Positions 20,332 through 30,892 are shown, numbered from the stretch's first letter. The stretch is DNA of 64,000 nucleotides from Burkholderia contaminans (GCF_029633825.1 NZ_CP090641.1:930001-994000), one strand, 5' to 3'. A program made the numbers and translations. The notes: generated by a model not told the origin, from the letters alone.

Positions 20332-20778
20332 CTATTGCGCGTGCAGCAACTCCGGCTTGTTCCCGTCCATCCACGCCTTTACATCAATCAGGAGCGCCGA
20401 CGCACTATCGAAACACTCGCGAACCGCCGACGCCTGAACCACATCCCCGGAGTAATCGGACAGATTGCGCTGCTTGCGCAGCGCGTCGAGTACGATCATG
20501 CGCTCAACCGGCAAGCCGATTGTCTGTGGAAGCGTCTGGATCGCCGTCTGGTGGTGCCCCGGCCGACTCGTCAATGTACGAAATCCGTTCGCGTGCAACG
20601 CCAGCATGGCGAGTTGCATGATCGCCTTATAAGCCGCATCAAAGCGGTTTTCGTTGCTCAATGCTGCGAGTTGCGCATCCGCCAAATTTCGTTCCGCTGC
20701 GGCCAGCAGGCGCATCGCTTGTTCTCGGTCCGGCCGGACCGCATCGAGACTAACGCCGAGCAAGTTCTGCAAGGTCAT
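20332..20778 (-). CDS. HEPN-domain protein, partner of an MNT nucleotidyltransferase
   Basis: Helical protein of 148 residues resembling HEPN proteins paired with minimal nucleotidyltransferases. Near residue 105 it carries RKQRNLSDYSGD, close to the HEPN RNase signature RX4-6H, but the histidine is replaced, so catalytic activity is doubtful. The start is the ATG at 20778; the frame begins four codons earlier at a TTG. It overlaps the MNT gene by 29 bases, indicating coupling. In the related HEPN/MNT toxin-antitoxin type HEPN is an RNase that MNT inhibits by AMPylation; whether that holds here is inference. Confidence 0.7.
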   Translation of the reverse strand: MTLQNLLGVSLDAVRPDREQAMRLLAAAERNLADAQLAALSNENRFDAAYKAIMQLAMLALHANGFRTLTSRPGHHQTAIQTLPQTIGLPVERMIVLDALRKQRNLSDYSGDVVQASAVRECFDSASALLIDVKAWMDGNKPELLHAQ

Positions 20779-21349
20779 GGTCGCTACCAATCAAGAAAAT
20801 CTTGGGTTTTCCAAGCACGTCCCGCAAAAAGGCATCCTGCCCGGCAACGCCGTCGCGAAACTCGTCCGGGGACAGCACCTTGGGATTGATATCCCGCCCC
20901 AATGTCGCCTGTGCGTCGTAAAGCAGCCGGACCACCGTTGCAAAACCAACCGAGCCGATCACCATCACATCGACGTCACTGTCCGCCGTCTCCTGACCAC
21001 GCGCGACGGAGCCGAACACGAACGCCACACTGATTTCCTCGGCGCAGGGCAACAACGCGTCGGACAGCACATCCCCCATACCCGAGGTCTTTCGCATGAT
21101 CGAAGCGAGTTCCTCGAAAATGGGACAACTTCGATTCGCGCGATAACGCACCTGATTGCCTTGCCGGTCCCGGCTCAGGATGCCGGCTTCGGCCAGCTTG
21201 CTCAGTTCCTTGTGCAGCGTACCGGGCGTCGTGCCCGTCAAACGGGCGATCTCGCGGACATGCAACGCCTGGTCGGGCCTCAACAGGAGCAGGCCCAACG
21301 CGCGGCGCCGATAGTCACTAAACAGGGTCGAGGCAATGGATCGTAGCAT
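20750..21349 (-). CDS. Winged-helix MNT nucleotidyltransferase
   Basis: Protein of 199 residues with two parts. The N-terminal winged helix (about 10-75, REIARLTGTTPGTLHKELSKL and a wing AGILSRDRQGNQVRYRAN) is a DNA-binding domain. The C-terminal minimal nucleotidyltransferase domain has GSVARGQETADSDVDVMVIG, matching GSxxxGxxxxxSDxDxxV with both metal-binding aspartates. This fusion suggests an enzyme that also represses its own operon; inverted repeats of GTAGC/GCTAC lie immediately upstream. First gene of the two-gene islet. Substrate unknown; AMP transfer to the HEPN partner is the family precedent. Confidence 0.75.
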   Translation of the reverse strand: MLRSIASTLFSDYRRRALGLLLLRPDQALHVREIARLTGTTPGTLHKELSKLAEAGILSRDRQGNQVRYRANRSCPIFEELASIMRKTSGMGDVLSDALLPCAEEISVAFVFGSVARGQETADSDVDVMVIGSVGFATVVRLLYDAQATLGRDINPKVLSPDEFRDGVAGQDAFLRDVLGKPKIFLIGSDHDLAELARR

Positions 21350-21355
21350 GATTGA

Positions 21356-21473
21356 CTACGATTGTAGCTCAAATGGCTACAAGGCATAGTCCGAGTCGCC
21401 GATTCTGCATCGACTTGAGTGGATTACCTGAATGTAGCCAATTTAACTACGATCGAAGCAAATCTAGCTACAT
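21356..21473. promoter_or_regulatory. Cluster of GTAGC/GCTAC inverted repeats upstream of the MNT gene
   Basis: Three overlapping palindromes: CTACGATTGTAG (21356-21367), TTGTAGC-N7-GCTACAA (21362-21382) and ATGTAGC-N28-GCTACAT (21432-21473). The first begins 7 bases from the MNT start codon. The region is AT-rich compared with its surroundings. They look like operators for the winged-helix domain of the MNT protein. Confidence 0.6.
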
Positions 21474-21512
21474 ACTTACTCCGCTCAGCAAGCAGCCCGC
21501 CATGTCACAGCG

Positions 21513-21649
21513 CGACCGGGCACGACGCGGCCAATCGTGACGTGTTTCGCGCCGGCGACGCGGAAAATCTCGACTTCGTCGGACTGGCGTTGCGCGGACC
21601 GAAGAAGGCGGTCGACAAGGCGGTGAAGGGGTTGGCGTTGCATGCGTAA
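21513..21649 (+). pseudogene. Truncated 3' copy of the DUF2000 gene
   Basis: Encodes the last 45 residues of DUF2000, from TGHDAANR to the terminal KGLALHA, with no 5' part. It differs from the intact gene by 8 bases and ends in TAA instead of TGA. The mostly silent differences show that both copies spent time as functional genes, so the duplicate came from a diverged relative rather than a recent local duplication. It marks the right boundary of the islet. Confidence 0.85.
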
Positions 21650-21679
21650 ACATTCGTCAAGCCGCCCCGGCGGGCAGCG

Positions 21680-22030
21680 TCAGCGATGCGCGAGCACGTT
21701 GACCAGCTTGCCGAACGGGTCACGCACATAGAACCGCCGCACGCCCCACGGCTCGTCGACCGGCCCGTATTCGACCGGGATCCCGGCCACATGTACGCGT
21801 GCGAGCGCTTCATCGACGTCGTCGACCTCGATCGACAGGTCGGGCGTCGGCGTGCCCGATCCGCCCTGCGACGCGAAGCTGATCTGCACGTCCATCCGCT
21901 CGGCATTGCCGTAGGTCGCGATCCAGCCGTGGTCCATCAGCAGGTCGAGGCCGAAGATCCGTTGATAGAAGCACTTCGCGTCGTCGACTGATCGGGTGTC
22001 GACATTGGCGACGATCCGTTTGACTTTCAT
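21680..22030 (-). CDS. VOC (glyoxalase/bleomycin-resistance fold) family protein
   Basis: Single VOC domain of 116 residues: RIVANVDTRSVDDAKCFYQ, then DLSIEVDDVDEALARVHVAGI and WGVRRFYVRDPFGKLVNVL. A conserved acidic residue near the end (E/D of the metal site) is not obvious, so enzymatic class is uncertain. Such proteins include glyoxalases, dioxygenases and antibiotic-binding proteins. Monocistronic, transcribed away from the EamA gene's start region on the same strand with about 66 bases between. Confidence 0.8.
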   Translation of the reverse strand: MKVKRIVANVDTRSVDDAKCFYQRIFGLDLLMDHGWIATYGNAERMDVQISFASQGGSGTPTPDLSIEVDDVDEALARVHVAGIPVEYGPVDEPWGVRRFYVRDPFGKLVNVLAHR

Positions 22031-22096
22031 CGGGTTCCTTCGCGGGGCATGACAGTACCGCGACGCTACACCGGAACCGCGCGCGCAACCAGGGCA

Positions 22097-23020
22097 TCAG
22101 CGGCCGGCCGCCTCCATGTTCGCCCGCCGCGCCCGCGCGGGCCGCTCCACGTACTTGCCGGCCAGCCATACGCCAACTGCGACGACGACGATGCCGAGAT
22201 ACGTCGTTACCTCGATGCGGTCGCCGAACATCCATGCGGCCCACATCAATGTCACGGGCGGCTCGAGATAGACGAGGGTCGCCACGCGCGTCGCGGGCAT
22301 GCGCTTGAGCAGCGCCCACAGCGACAGATAGGCGATGAAGGTCGAGAACACCGTCAGCCACACGACGGAAACCCACACGTTCGGCTGGGTCGGCACGTGC
22401 AGGTCGCCCGTGACGATCCCGCACACCGCGAACAGCACGAGGCTCACGCAGCCCTGCACGAACAGCGGCAGGAACAGCCCGTCCTCGTTGCTGCGCGCGG
22501 CCGTCAGCGCGCGGCGGCGCTGATAGATCGTCGCGATCGACAGCCCCAGCGCGGACACCAGCGGCAGCAGGTACATCACGAGCCCGACCGACCCGGCGGG
22601 CAGCGCATATTGCCCGCCGATCACGATGCCCACGCCGACGAACCCGACGACGAGCCCGGCCCACTGGCGCGCCCCGCTTCGCTCGCTGCCTTCCACCGCC
22701 GTAATCGCCGCCGTGATGAGCGGCTGCATCGCGGCGACGATCGCGGCGATGCCGGGCGGCAGGCCATGCTGAATCGCCACGTACACGCACGCCAGATAGA
22801 GAAACTGCGACAGGAAGCCGATCACCGCGTGATAGCGAAGCTTCTCCCACGTCAGGCGCCCGAGCTGCCGGTTGAGGACGATCGCGAGGCACAGCGTGAC
22901 GAGCAGGAACCGCCAGAACAGCAGGTTGAACGCACCGGCCGTCTCCGCGCCGAGCTTGGCGCCGATGAAGCCGGAACTCCACGACAACACGAAAACGAGC
23001 TGGAGCAGGAATAGCTGCAT
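22097..23020 (-). CDS. EamA-family (DMT superfamily) transporter
   Basis: Integral membrane protein of 307 residues with about ten hydrophobic segments in two homologous halves, the normal EamA architecture. Landmarks include SWSSGFIGAKLG near the N-terminus, PLITAAITAVEG near 100 and VYLEPPVTLMWAAWMFGD in the second half. These are drug/metabolite exporters; the substrate is unknown. The C-terminal tail is arginine-rich. It lies downstream of an unrecognised gene on the same strand, and a LysR regulator is divergent 523 bases away. Confidence 0.85.
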   Translation of the reverse strand: MQLFLLQLVFVLSWSSGFIGAKLGAETAGAFNLLFWRFLLVTLCLAIVLNRQLGRLTWEKLRYHAVIGFLSQFLYLACVYVAIQHGLPPGIAAIVAAMQPLITAAITAVEGSERSGARQWAGLVVGFVGVGIVIGGQYALPAGSVGLVMYLLPLVSALGLSIATIYQRRRALTAARSNEDGLFLPLFVQGCVSLVLFAVCGIVTGDLHVPTQPNVWVSVVWLTVFSTFIAYLSLWALLKRMPATRVATLVYLEPPVTLMWAAWMFGDRIEVTTYLGIVVVAVGVWLAGKYVERPARARRANMEAAGR

Positions 23021-23033
23021 GGGGCGACGGCTC

Positions 23034-23411
23034 TCAGAAAGTTGCCGGGGACAGGCGCGGGTCCGCCAGATCCCCGGGGCGAATCGGTTCGAGCCCGAGG
23101 CGGTGATACTGCAGTTCGGCGTCGTCCCGGAGCGCGCGCTGCAGCGCCAGCCGCTCGCTCAACTTGCCGATCGCTTCGCGCAACGAACCGTTGCCGTCGC
23201 GGTCCGCGCACAGCGCGGGGCTCCGCACGCCCAGCTCGTTCAGGTTGCGCATCAGCGAAAACACCTCGCGCCCGGCTTCCTTTCTCCTCGCGTCATCGTC
23301 GCTGCGCTTGAGCGTCGAATACTTTTCGTGATTCTCGACCGTCCATACCGACTCGGCCTTCAACTTCCTGTCCCGCACCAATGCATCTACAACGAAATCG
23401 TTGATCGACAT
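23034..23411 (-). CDS. Unrecognised soluble protein
   Basis: A 125-residue, charged, probably helical protein with no family I recognise. It begins MSINDFVVDALVRDRKLKAE, and GGGAACG lies seven bases before the ATG at 23411. The frame extends to 23504, but the extra sequence is arginine-rich and lacks a ribosome binding site. No signal peptide, cysteine cluster or membrane segment. It is 13 bases upstream of the EamA transporter on the same strand, so the two may be cotranscribed. Confidence 0.55.
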   Translation of the reverse strand: MSINDFVVDALVRDRKLKAESVWTVENHEKYSTLKRSDDDARRKEAGREVFSLMRNLNELGVRSPALCADRDGNGSLREAIGKLSERLALQRALRDDAELQYHRLGLEPIRPGDLADPRLSPATF

Positions 23412-23543
23412 GAATCGTTCCCCGGATACGTGCAACGCGCGACCGGCTGCCTGCCGTTGTCTGCCTGTTGACCGAGAATATGGGATGCTCAATAATTCCG
23501 TCAATCGACATTACCTGAATCACTGATTCGGAAAAACCAAATC

Positions 23544-24395
23544 ATGCCGCGCACCCTGGACGTCGACCTGCTGCGAACCTTCCATGCCGTCGCGAAACTC
23601 GGCCGCTTCAAGGATGCGGCCGCGCATGTGAATCGCAGCCCGTCGTCGGTCACGGCGCAGATTCAGAAGCTCGAGGAAATGGTTGCGCAGCGCTTGTTTA
23701 CGCGGAACAACCAGGCCGTCGAACTCACGCAGTATGGCCACAAGCTGCTGAGCGACACCACCGAGTTCCTGCTGAGCCACGACCGGCTCGTCGAATCGCT
23801 GTCGCCGCAGATGCTGACCGGCAAGCTGCGGCTCGGCATCCCCGATTCGTACGCCGCGCACTTCATGGCGGAATTCCTGCCGCGCTTCGCCGCCGACCGG
23901 CCGCTGCTGGAGCTGACGGTCGAAGCACGCTCCAGCGAAGAGCTGCAGTCGCTGTTCTCGCGCGGCCAGCTGGACATCACGATTGCCGTGGTGCCGAAAG
24001 CGATGCCGCACGGCGAGCTGCTCGGCAAGACCCATCCGGTGTGGGTCGCCGCGCGAACCTTCAAGTTCAATCCCGACGCGCCGCTGCCGATCGCCGTGCA
24101 ATTGCAGGGCTGCCCGTACCGCGATACCGCGCTGAACGCGCTCAAGAAAGCGAAGATCCCGCACCGGATGCTGCTCGAGAGCGCCAGTTCGCCGGCGGTC
24201 GAGGCGTGTATCGCGAACGGCCTCGCGGTCGGCCTCATCGAGCACGATCGCGTGTCCGGCAACCTGACGAGCCACGTCGCCGGGATCGTGCTGCCCGATC
24301 TCCCGCCGCACCTGATCACCATCCTGACGGACGACAGCAATCGCGCCGCGCTGCATCTGCGCGACGTACTGAAAAGCACGTTCAGGATCGGATGA
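23544..24395 (+). CDS. LysR-type transcriptional regulator
   Basis: Regulator of 283 residues. Winged helix at residues 5-65 (LRTFHAVAKLGRFKDAAAHVN, then SPSSVTAQIQKLEE), followed by a substrate-binding domain with GKLRLGIPDSYAAHFMAEFLPRF. It begins close to the divergent unrecognised/EamA gene pair and is the likely regulator of that pair. The 3' end converges on livF with a strong shared hairpin between. Confidence 0.88.
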   Translation: MPRTLDVDLLRTFHAVAKLGRFKDAAAHVNRSPSSVTAQIQKLEEMVAQRLFTRNNQAVELTQYGHKLLSDTTEFLLSHDRLVESLSPQMLTGKLRLGIPDSYAAHFMAEFLPRFAADRPLLELTVEARSSEELQSLFSRGQLDITIAVVPKAMPHGELLGKTHPVWVAARTFKFNPDAPLPIAVQLQGCPYRDTALNALKKAKIPHRMLLESASSPAVEACIANGLAVGLIEHDRVSGNLTSHVAGIVLPDLPPHLITILTDDSNRAALHLRDVLKSTFRIG

Positions 24396-24442
24396 AGACA
24401 AGGCCGGGAACCGGCCTCGCATGAGAAAGCAAAAGCGGAAGC

Positions 24443-24469
24443 GCCGCCGGCCCGTTGCGGGCCGGCGGC
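24443..24469. terminator. Bidirectional intrinsic terminator between LysR gene and livF
   Basis: GCCGCCGGCCC, loop GTTGC, GGGCCGGCGGC: a perfect 11-bp stem. TTTC follows on the plus strand and a CTTTTGCTTTC stretch on the minus strand, so it can end both convergent transcripts. Confidence 0.75.
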
Positions 24470-24477
24470 TTTCGGCA

Positions 24478-25178
<701 letters not shown>

Positions 25179-25179
<1 letters not shown>

Positions 25180-25952
25180 CACTCTTCCCCCAGATACGCC
25201 TTGATCACGCGCGGGTCGTTGCGGACCGCTTCCGGCGTGCCGATCACGATCGGCCGGCCGTGCTCCATCACGAGGATGCGGTCGGACACGCCCATCACGA
25301 GGCTCATGTCGTGTTCGATCAGCAGCACCGATACGCCGAACTCGCGGCGCAGCCTGTCGATCAGGTGCTGCAGCTCGATCTTCTCCTGCGGGTTGAGGCC
25401 GGCTGCCGGCTCGTCGAGCATCAGCAAGCGCGGCTCGGTGATCATGCAGCGCGCGATCTCCAGACGCCGCTGATGCCCGTACGACAACGTGCCCGCCGGC
25501 CGGTTGGCAACCGATGTCAGCCCCATCCGGTCGAGCCACACGGCCGCGCGTTCGAGCGCTTCCTTCTCGGCACGGCGATACGCGGGGGTCGAGAACAGGC
25601 CGGGCAGCAGCCCCGCCTTCACCTTGCGGTGCTGCGCGACGAGCAGGTTCTCGACGACGGTCAGCGACTTGAACAGGCGGATGTTCTGGAACGTCCGCAC
25701 GAGGCCCTTCAACGCGATCTTGTGGCTCGGCAGCCCGCCAATCGCGTGGCCGTCGAGGACGACGTCGCCGCCGGTCGGCTTGTAGAAGCCGCCGACGCAG
25801 TTGAACACCGTGGTCTTGCCCGCGCCGTTCGGCCCGATGATCGCGAACACTTCATCGCGACGCACGTCGAAATCGATCCCGTCCACCGCGAGCAACCCGC
25901 CGAAGCGCATCTGCAGCCCGGCGACCTTCAACAGTTCCGTATTCGCGCTCAT
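25179..25952 (-). CDS. livG: Branched-chain amino acid ABC transporter ATPase LivG
   Basis: ATP-binding subunit of 257 residues. Walker [10 protein letters not shown] near 42, signature [15 protein letters not shown] near 150, Walker [14 protein letters not shown] and H-loop LIEHDM. The alternative start 18 codons upstream lies in livM; the ATG at 25952 overlaps the livM stop (ATGA) and fits the family ([13 protein letters not shown]). Works with LivF. Confidence 0.93.
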
Positions 25953-27220
25953 TGCGGCAACTCCACGTGGGGACGGCTCGCGGGCAGCAGGCCCTGCGGA
26001 CGCCACATCATCATCAACACCATCACGAGACCGAAGATCAGCATCCGGTACTCGGCGAAGCCGCGCGCGACTTCCGGCAGCACGGTCAGCAGGATCGCCG
26101 CGAGAATCACGCCGAGCTGCGAACCCATCCCGCCGAGCACGACGATCGCGAGGATCAGCGCCGATTCGATGAAGGTGAACGACTCAGGATTCACGAGGCC
26201 CTGGCGCGCCGCGAAGAACGCGCCGCAGATACCCGCGAATGCCGCGCCGAGCGTGAACGCCGACAGCTTGATGCGCGTCGGGTTCAGGCCCAGCGAACGG
26301 CACGCGATCTCGTCGTCGCGCAGCGCTTCCCACGCACGGCCCATCGGCATGCGGATCAGGCGGCTCGTCACGAACAGCGTGAAGCCGACCAGCACGAGCG
26401 CGAGCAGGTACAGGAAGATCACCACGTGGTCGCCGCTGTATTCCAGCCCGATCAGTTCGTGGAAGGTTTTCGCGCCTTCGACGCTCGCGCTGCGCGCCAT
26501 CTCGTAGCCGAACACGGTCGGCTTCGGGATGCCCGAGATGCCGTCCGGGCCGCCCGTGAGGCTCGTCAGGTTGTTCGCGAGCAGGCGGATGATTTCGCCG
26601 AAGCCGAGCGTGACGATCGCGAGATAGTCGCCGCGCAGGCGCAGCACCGGGAAGCCGAGCAGGAAGCCGAACGTCGCGGCCGCGATCGCGGCGAGCGGCA
26701 GGCATTCCCAGAACGACAGCCCGAAGTACTGGTTCAGCATCGCGTACGTATAGCCGCCGACCGCGTAGAACCCGACATAGCCGAGATCCAGCAGCCCCGC
26801 GAAACCGACCACGATGTTCAGCCCGAGGCCGAGGATCACGTAGATCAGCGCGAGCGTCGCGACGTCCACTGCGCCGCGCGAGCCGAAGAACGGCCACACG
26901 AGCCCGACCGCGAGCAGCACCCAGACGATCACGCGCTGCTGCTGCGCGCCCATCGCGGGCAGGGCCGGCAGCTTCACCGACGATTTCGCGCGCACGAGCC
27001 ACGGCTTGAACAGCTGGAACAGGAACACGCCCGCGACCGCGATCCATACCGGCCGCCAGTGCGGCGTGAGCGCCACCTGGTAGCCTTCGAGCCTCAGCTG
27101 CAGCCCGAGCACCGGAATCGTGAGGATCGCCGTCAGGAACGCGGCGGCCACGGCATTTTTCAGCGCCTGGCCGATCGAAGCGTCGGCGGCCGGGCGGCGA
27201 ACGGAAATGACTTGACTCAT
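25949..27220 (-). CDS. livM: Branched-chain amino acid ABC transporter permease LivM
   Basis: Inner-membrane permease of 423 residues with about ten hydrophobic segments. The N-terminal 100 residues form the DUF3382 extension seen in proteobacterial LivM; the core starts around [20 protein letters not shown]. The EAA-like loop [18 protein letters not shown] near 320 is the contact to the ATPases. GGGAGACGCAG directly before the ATG at 27220 supports this start over a TTG five codons earlier. Confidence 0.92.
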   Translation of the reverse strand: MSQVISVRRPAADASIGQALKNAVAAAFLTAILTIPVLGLQLRLEGYQVALTPHWRPVWIAVAGVFLFQLFKPWLVRAKSSVKLPALPAMGAQQQRVIVWVLLAVGLVWPFFGSRGAVDVATLALIYVILGLGLNIVVGFAGLLDLGYVGFYAVGGYTYAMLNQYFGLSFWECLPLAAIAAATFGFLLGFPVLRLRGDYLAIVTLGFGEIIRLLANNLTSLTGGPDGISGIPKPTVFGYEMARSASVEGAKTFHELIGLEYSGDHVVIFLYLLALVLVGFTLFVTSRLIRMPMGRAWEALRDDEIACRSLGLNPTRIKLSAFTLGAAFAGICGAFFAARQGLVNPESFTFIESALILAIVVLGGMGSQLGVILAAILLTVLPEVARGFAEYRMLIFGLVMVLMMMWRPQGLLPASRPHVELPQ

Positions 27221-27231
27221 CTGCGTCTCCC

Positions 27232-28158
<927 letters not shown>

Positions 28159-28283
28159 GTGCGGGAAGCTCCCGTTGGCGTTGTGTCGCATGCCGTCGCC
28201 GGATCACGGCGTGGCCGCGCGCAACGCACGGTGTCGTCTCGGGCCGCTCCTTGGCTGCGCACTGGGCCGATGCGCTGCCAATA

Positions 28284-28322
28284 CGCACCCGCCCCGTCCG
28301 GGTCTCGGACAGGGCGGGTGCG
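28284..28322. terminator. Strong hairpin between livK and livH
   Basis: Seventeen-base arms with one mismatch around a GGTCT loop. No U-run follows in the transcribed (minus) direction. At this position in solute-binding-protein operons such a structure typically stops or slows part of the transcription or protects the upstream mRNA, giving more binding protein than permease. Confidence 0.65.
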
Positions 28323-28339
28323 CGGGCGGGTACTCCGTC

Positions 28340-29455
28340 TTACTTGGCGGCGGTCTTCGTCGCGTCCTTGTGCCACGTGTACACGACGAACTTGAACGCC
28401 TTCAGGTCGCCCTGCGCGTCATACGCGACCTTGCCGATCGGCGTGTCGAACGTCGCCTTGTGCATGTACGCGGCGACCTTGGTCGGGTCGGTCGTCTTCG
28501 CTCCGGCGATCGAGTCGGCGATGATCTTCACCGCTGCGTACGACGGCATCTGGAACGGGCCGTTCGGGTCGCGCTTCTTGTCCGCGAACGCCTTCACGAG
28601 GCCCGCGTTGGCCGGATCGGCCGAGAAGTCGGCCGGCAGCGTGACGAGCATGCCTTCCGACGCCGGGCCGGCGATCGCCGTCACGTCCTTGTTGCCCACG
28701 CCTTCAGGCCCCATGAACGTGGCCTTCACGCCCTGCTCGCGCGCCTGGCGCATCAGCAGGCCCATTTCCGGGTGGTAGCCGCCGAAGTAGACGAAGTCGA
28801 CGCCTTGCGACTTCAGCTTCGTGATGATCGCCGAGTAGTCCGAATCGCCGGCGTTGATGCCTTCGAACAGGACGACCGGAATCTTCGCGGCTTCGAGGTC
28901 CTTCTTCACCGACGAGGCGATGCCCTGGCCGTACGACTGCTTGTCGTGCAGGACCGCGACCTTCTTCGGCTTCACGTTGTTGATGATGTAGTGCGCGGCG
29001 GCCGGCCCTTGCTGGTCGTCACGGCCGATCGTGCGGAAGATGAAGTGGCGCTTCTTGCCTTCCGTCAGCTGCGGCGCGGTGGCGGACGGCGTGACCATCA
29101 CGATGCCTTCGTTCTCGTAGATGTCCGACGCGGGAATCGTCGAACCCGAGCACACGTGGCCGATCACGTACTTGATCTTCTGGCTGACGATCTTGTTGGC
29201 GACGGCGACGGCCTGCTTCGGTTCGCATGCGTCGTCCATCATCACGACTTCAAACTTGTTGCCGCCCGCACCGCCTGCGGCGTTGACCTGCTCGATCGCG
29301 GTCAGCGCGCCGGCCTTCACCATGTCGCCGTATTGGGCGACCGAACCGCTCATCGGACCAGCGATGGCGATCTTCACGGTTTCCGCGTGCGCGGCGGCGG
29401 CGCCGGCGGCGAACAGCACGGCGGCGGAAATGGACGTAAGACGGGACAGCGTCAT
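28340..29455 (-). CDS. livK: Branched-chain amino acid-binding protein LivK/LivJ type
   Basis: Periplasmic binding protein of 371 residues. A signal peptide covers about 1-24 (cleavage near AHA-ET). The mature part begins with the type I fold VKIAIAGPMSGSVAQYGDM and contains SGSTIPASDIYENEGIVMVTPSATAP, the ligand site for the amino acid backbone, and later YFGGYHPEMGLLMRQARE. It delivers leucine, isoleucine or valine to LivHMGF. It is separated from livH by a strong hairpin, and its own promoter lies about 290 bases upstream. Confidence 0.93.
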   Translation of the reverse strand: MTLSRLTSISAAVLFAAGAAAAHAETVKIAIAGPMSGSVAQYGDMVKAGALTAIEQVNAAGGAGGNKFEVVMMDDACEPKQAVAVANKIVSQKIKYVIGHVCSGSTIPASDIYENEGIVMVTPSATAPQLTEGKKRHFIFRTIGRDDQQGPAAAHYIINNVKPKKVAVLHDKQSYGQGIASSVKKDLEAAKIPVVLFEGINAGDSDYSAIITKLKSQGVDFVYFGGYHPEMGLLMRQAREQGVKATFMGPEGVGNKDVTAIAGPASEGMLVTLPADFSADPANAGLVKAFADKKRDPNGPFQMPSYAAVKIIADSIAGAKTTDPTKVAAYMHKATFDTPIGKVAYDAQGDLKAFKFVVYTWHKDATKTAAK

Positions 29456-30268
29456 CTGGGAGCTCCTCGATGTTGTTTAGTCATACGGGCAAAGGCGGCA
29501 TGACTTGCGCAATCGAACAGCACCCGGGGCGAGGACATGGGACACGCCCGAGACACATAGAAGACGGAACTCCAGCGGAATGTTGCGTAGCGGGGCCCGG
29601 CTCTTGCAGTCCCCGAAGGGGACGTCTGGTTCGGAAAGACATCGTGATGCGTCTTGCATTGCGCAAGCGTTTCGCCTGCCCCGCTTGCCAAATCGCTTGT
29701 TCGGAGGGATGGTCCGACAGCCATTGGCAAGGCAGTCGAAATTATATGGGCGTTTTTAAATCGTCTGTCAAAAATGCCGGTCGACCGAGGGAAAACACGG
29801 AGGGTTTTGGGGGTGGCGGTGGCGATGGGGGCGCAACCTTGGGCGGGGCGAGAACGTTTGTCTGGGGTGCAATTGGGTTGCTATGGGGTGGGTCGGATTG
29901 GGCAGTTGCCTTGCTGCGCTTGGCTTTCGGCGATATCGGATTTCTTGCGATGCGTTTTCGGGTTACTAAGGGACTGATCGCCGAAAATCAATCGACTGAT
30001 GATTGTTTGGATTGGCACCAACTCGGGGCGGGCGGTCGGGGTGGTCAATCCTACTGTTTACAAACACCGACTAAACATTTGGAAGCTAATTGTTATTTTT
30101 ATGAAATAATACGAATCCGCTTCTGCAATCCAGCCAGCCTTCCTGTGAGTCGCGCACGCAGCGCCTCGCAGCCGCTTCAGGGCCGCTTCGACGCCCGTCC
30201 GTCGCCCAGCCGCCAGCCAGTGATCTGCCGTTTTTTTCTCATTGCATATCACCTGCTTCGGAACGCTG
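29456..30268. other. Intergenic region upstream of livK
   Basis: 813 bases without a credible gene. The part next to livK is its probable long leader and includes a CCCCTTCGGGG hairpin around 29613. Bases about 29800-29925 are strikingly G-rich on the plus strand, with several runs of three to five G. The far part (30040-30120) is AT-rich and may hold the promoter for the gene at 30269. Confidence 0.5.
29741..29771 (-). promoter_or_regulatory. Candidate sigma70 promoter of livK
   Basis: On the minus strand, TTGACA (29766-29771) and TATAAT (29741-29746) are both perfect but 19 bases apart; reading the -10 one base over (ATATAA) gives 18. It would give a leader of about 280 nucleotides before livK. 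Confidence 0.5.
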
Positions 30269-30892
30269 ATGAATCACCCTTTCTGCCTCTCTTCCGCCGC
30301 CGCGATCGCGTGTGCGCTTTCCGTTTCTGCCGCCAATGCTTCCGGGCGCGATTCGCTGACCGATCGGTCGGTGGGTGCCAATGTGTTTCGGTCGGAGCGC
30401 AGGGCTGCTGCTCGGGATGACGGGCATGCGGCGCGGATGAGTCGTCGCCAGGCGAAGTACGCCGCGCCGGTGGAACGCACGCCGTTTGCTACGCCGGATA
30501 CGCGTCCGCTGCGGGTGACGGGCGACGCGCTCGTAGTACCGCCGCATTCGGCCAAGCATGAGCCCGATTTCGGGTTGCCCGCGAATCGCGTTGCGCTTGG
30601 TGCGGGTGGGAATGATAGTTTTGGTCGCGCAGTGCCTGGCTATGAACAGCGCGCGGAGAACTGGAATGAATACCTGCGGGCCAATGGCTCGCGACTAGCT
30701 GGTGGCGGTGGTTCGTATGTACCGCAGCGCCCGTACGATGCCCCGCGCGGTCCACATGGCTCGCCGAATCCGTTCGATCCTTCGGTGCCGCAACCGGAAA
30801 CGCGGACGTTCTATGACAACGGCGCGGGGACGAAATGCAAGGCTACCGGTGGTGCGGGAACGTGGCGGTCGTCTTGCAATATCGGCTGGTGA
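30269..30892 (+). CDS. Secreted protein of unknown function
   Basis: Protein of 207 residues with a likely signal peptide (about 1-26, MNHPFCLSSAAAIACALSVS, cleavage near ANA-SG). The mature part is rich in Arg, Pro, Gly and Asn and looks disordered; it has two cysteines near the end (KCKATGG; SSCNIGW) that could form a disulfide. I recognise no family. The ATG at 30269 is chosen because the signal peptide starts there; an in-frame start nine codons earlier is possible. Transcribed alone, upstream of the toxin region. Confidence 0.6.
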   Translation: MNHPFCLSSAAAIACALSVSAANASGRDSLTDRSVGANVFRSERRAAARDDGHAARMSRRQAKYAAPVERTPFATPDTRPLRVTGDALVVPPHSAKHEPDFGLPANRVALGAGGNDSFGRAVPGYEQRAENWNEYLRANGSRLAGGGGSYVPQRPYDAPRGPHGSPNPFDPSVPQPETRTFYDNGAGTKCKATGGAGTWRSSCNIGW

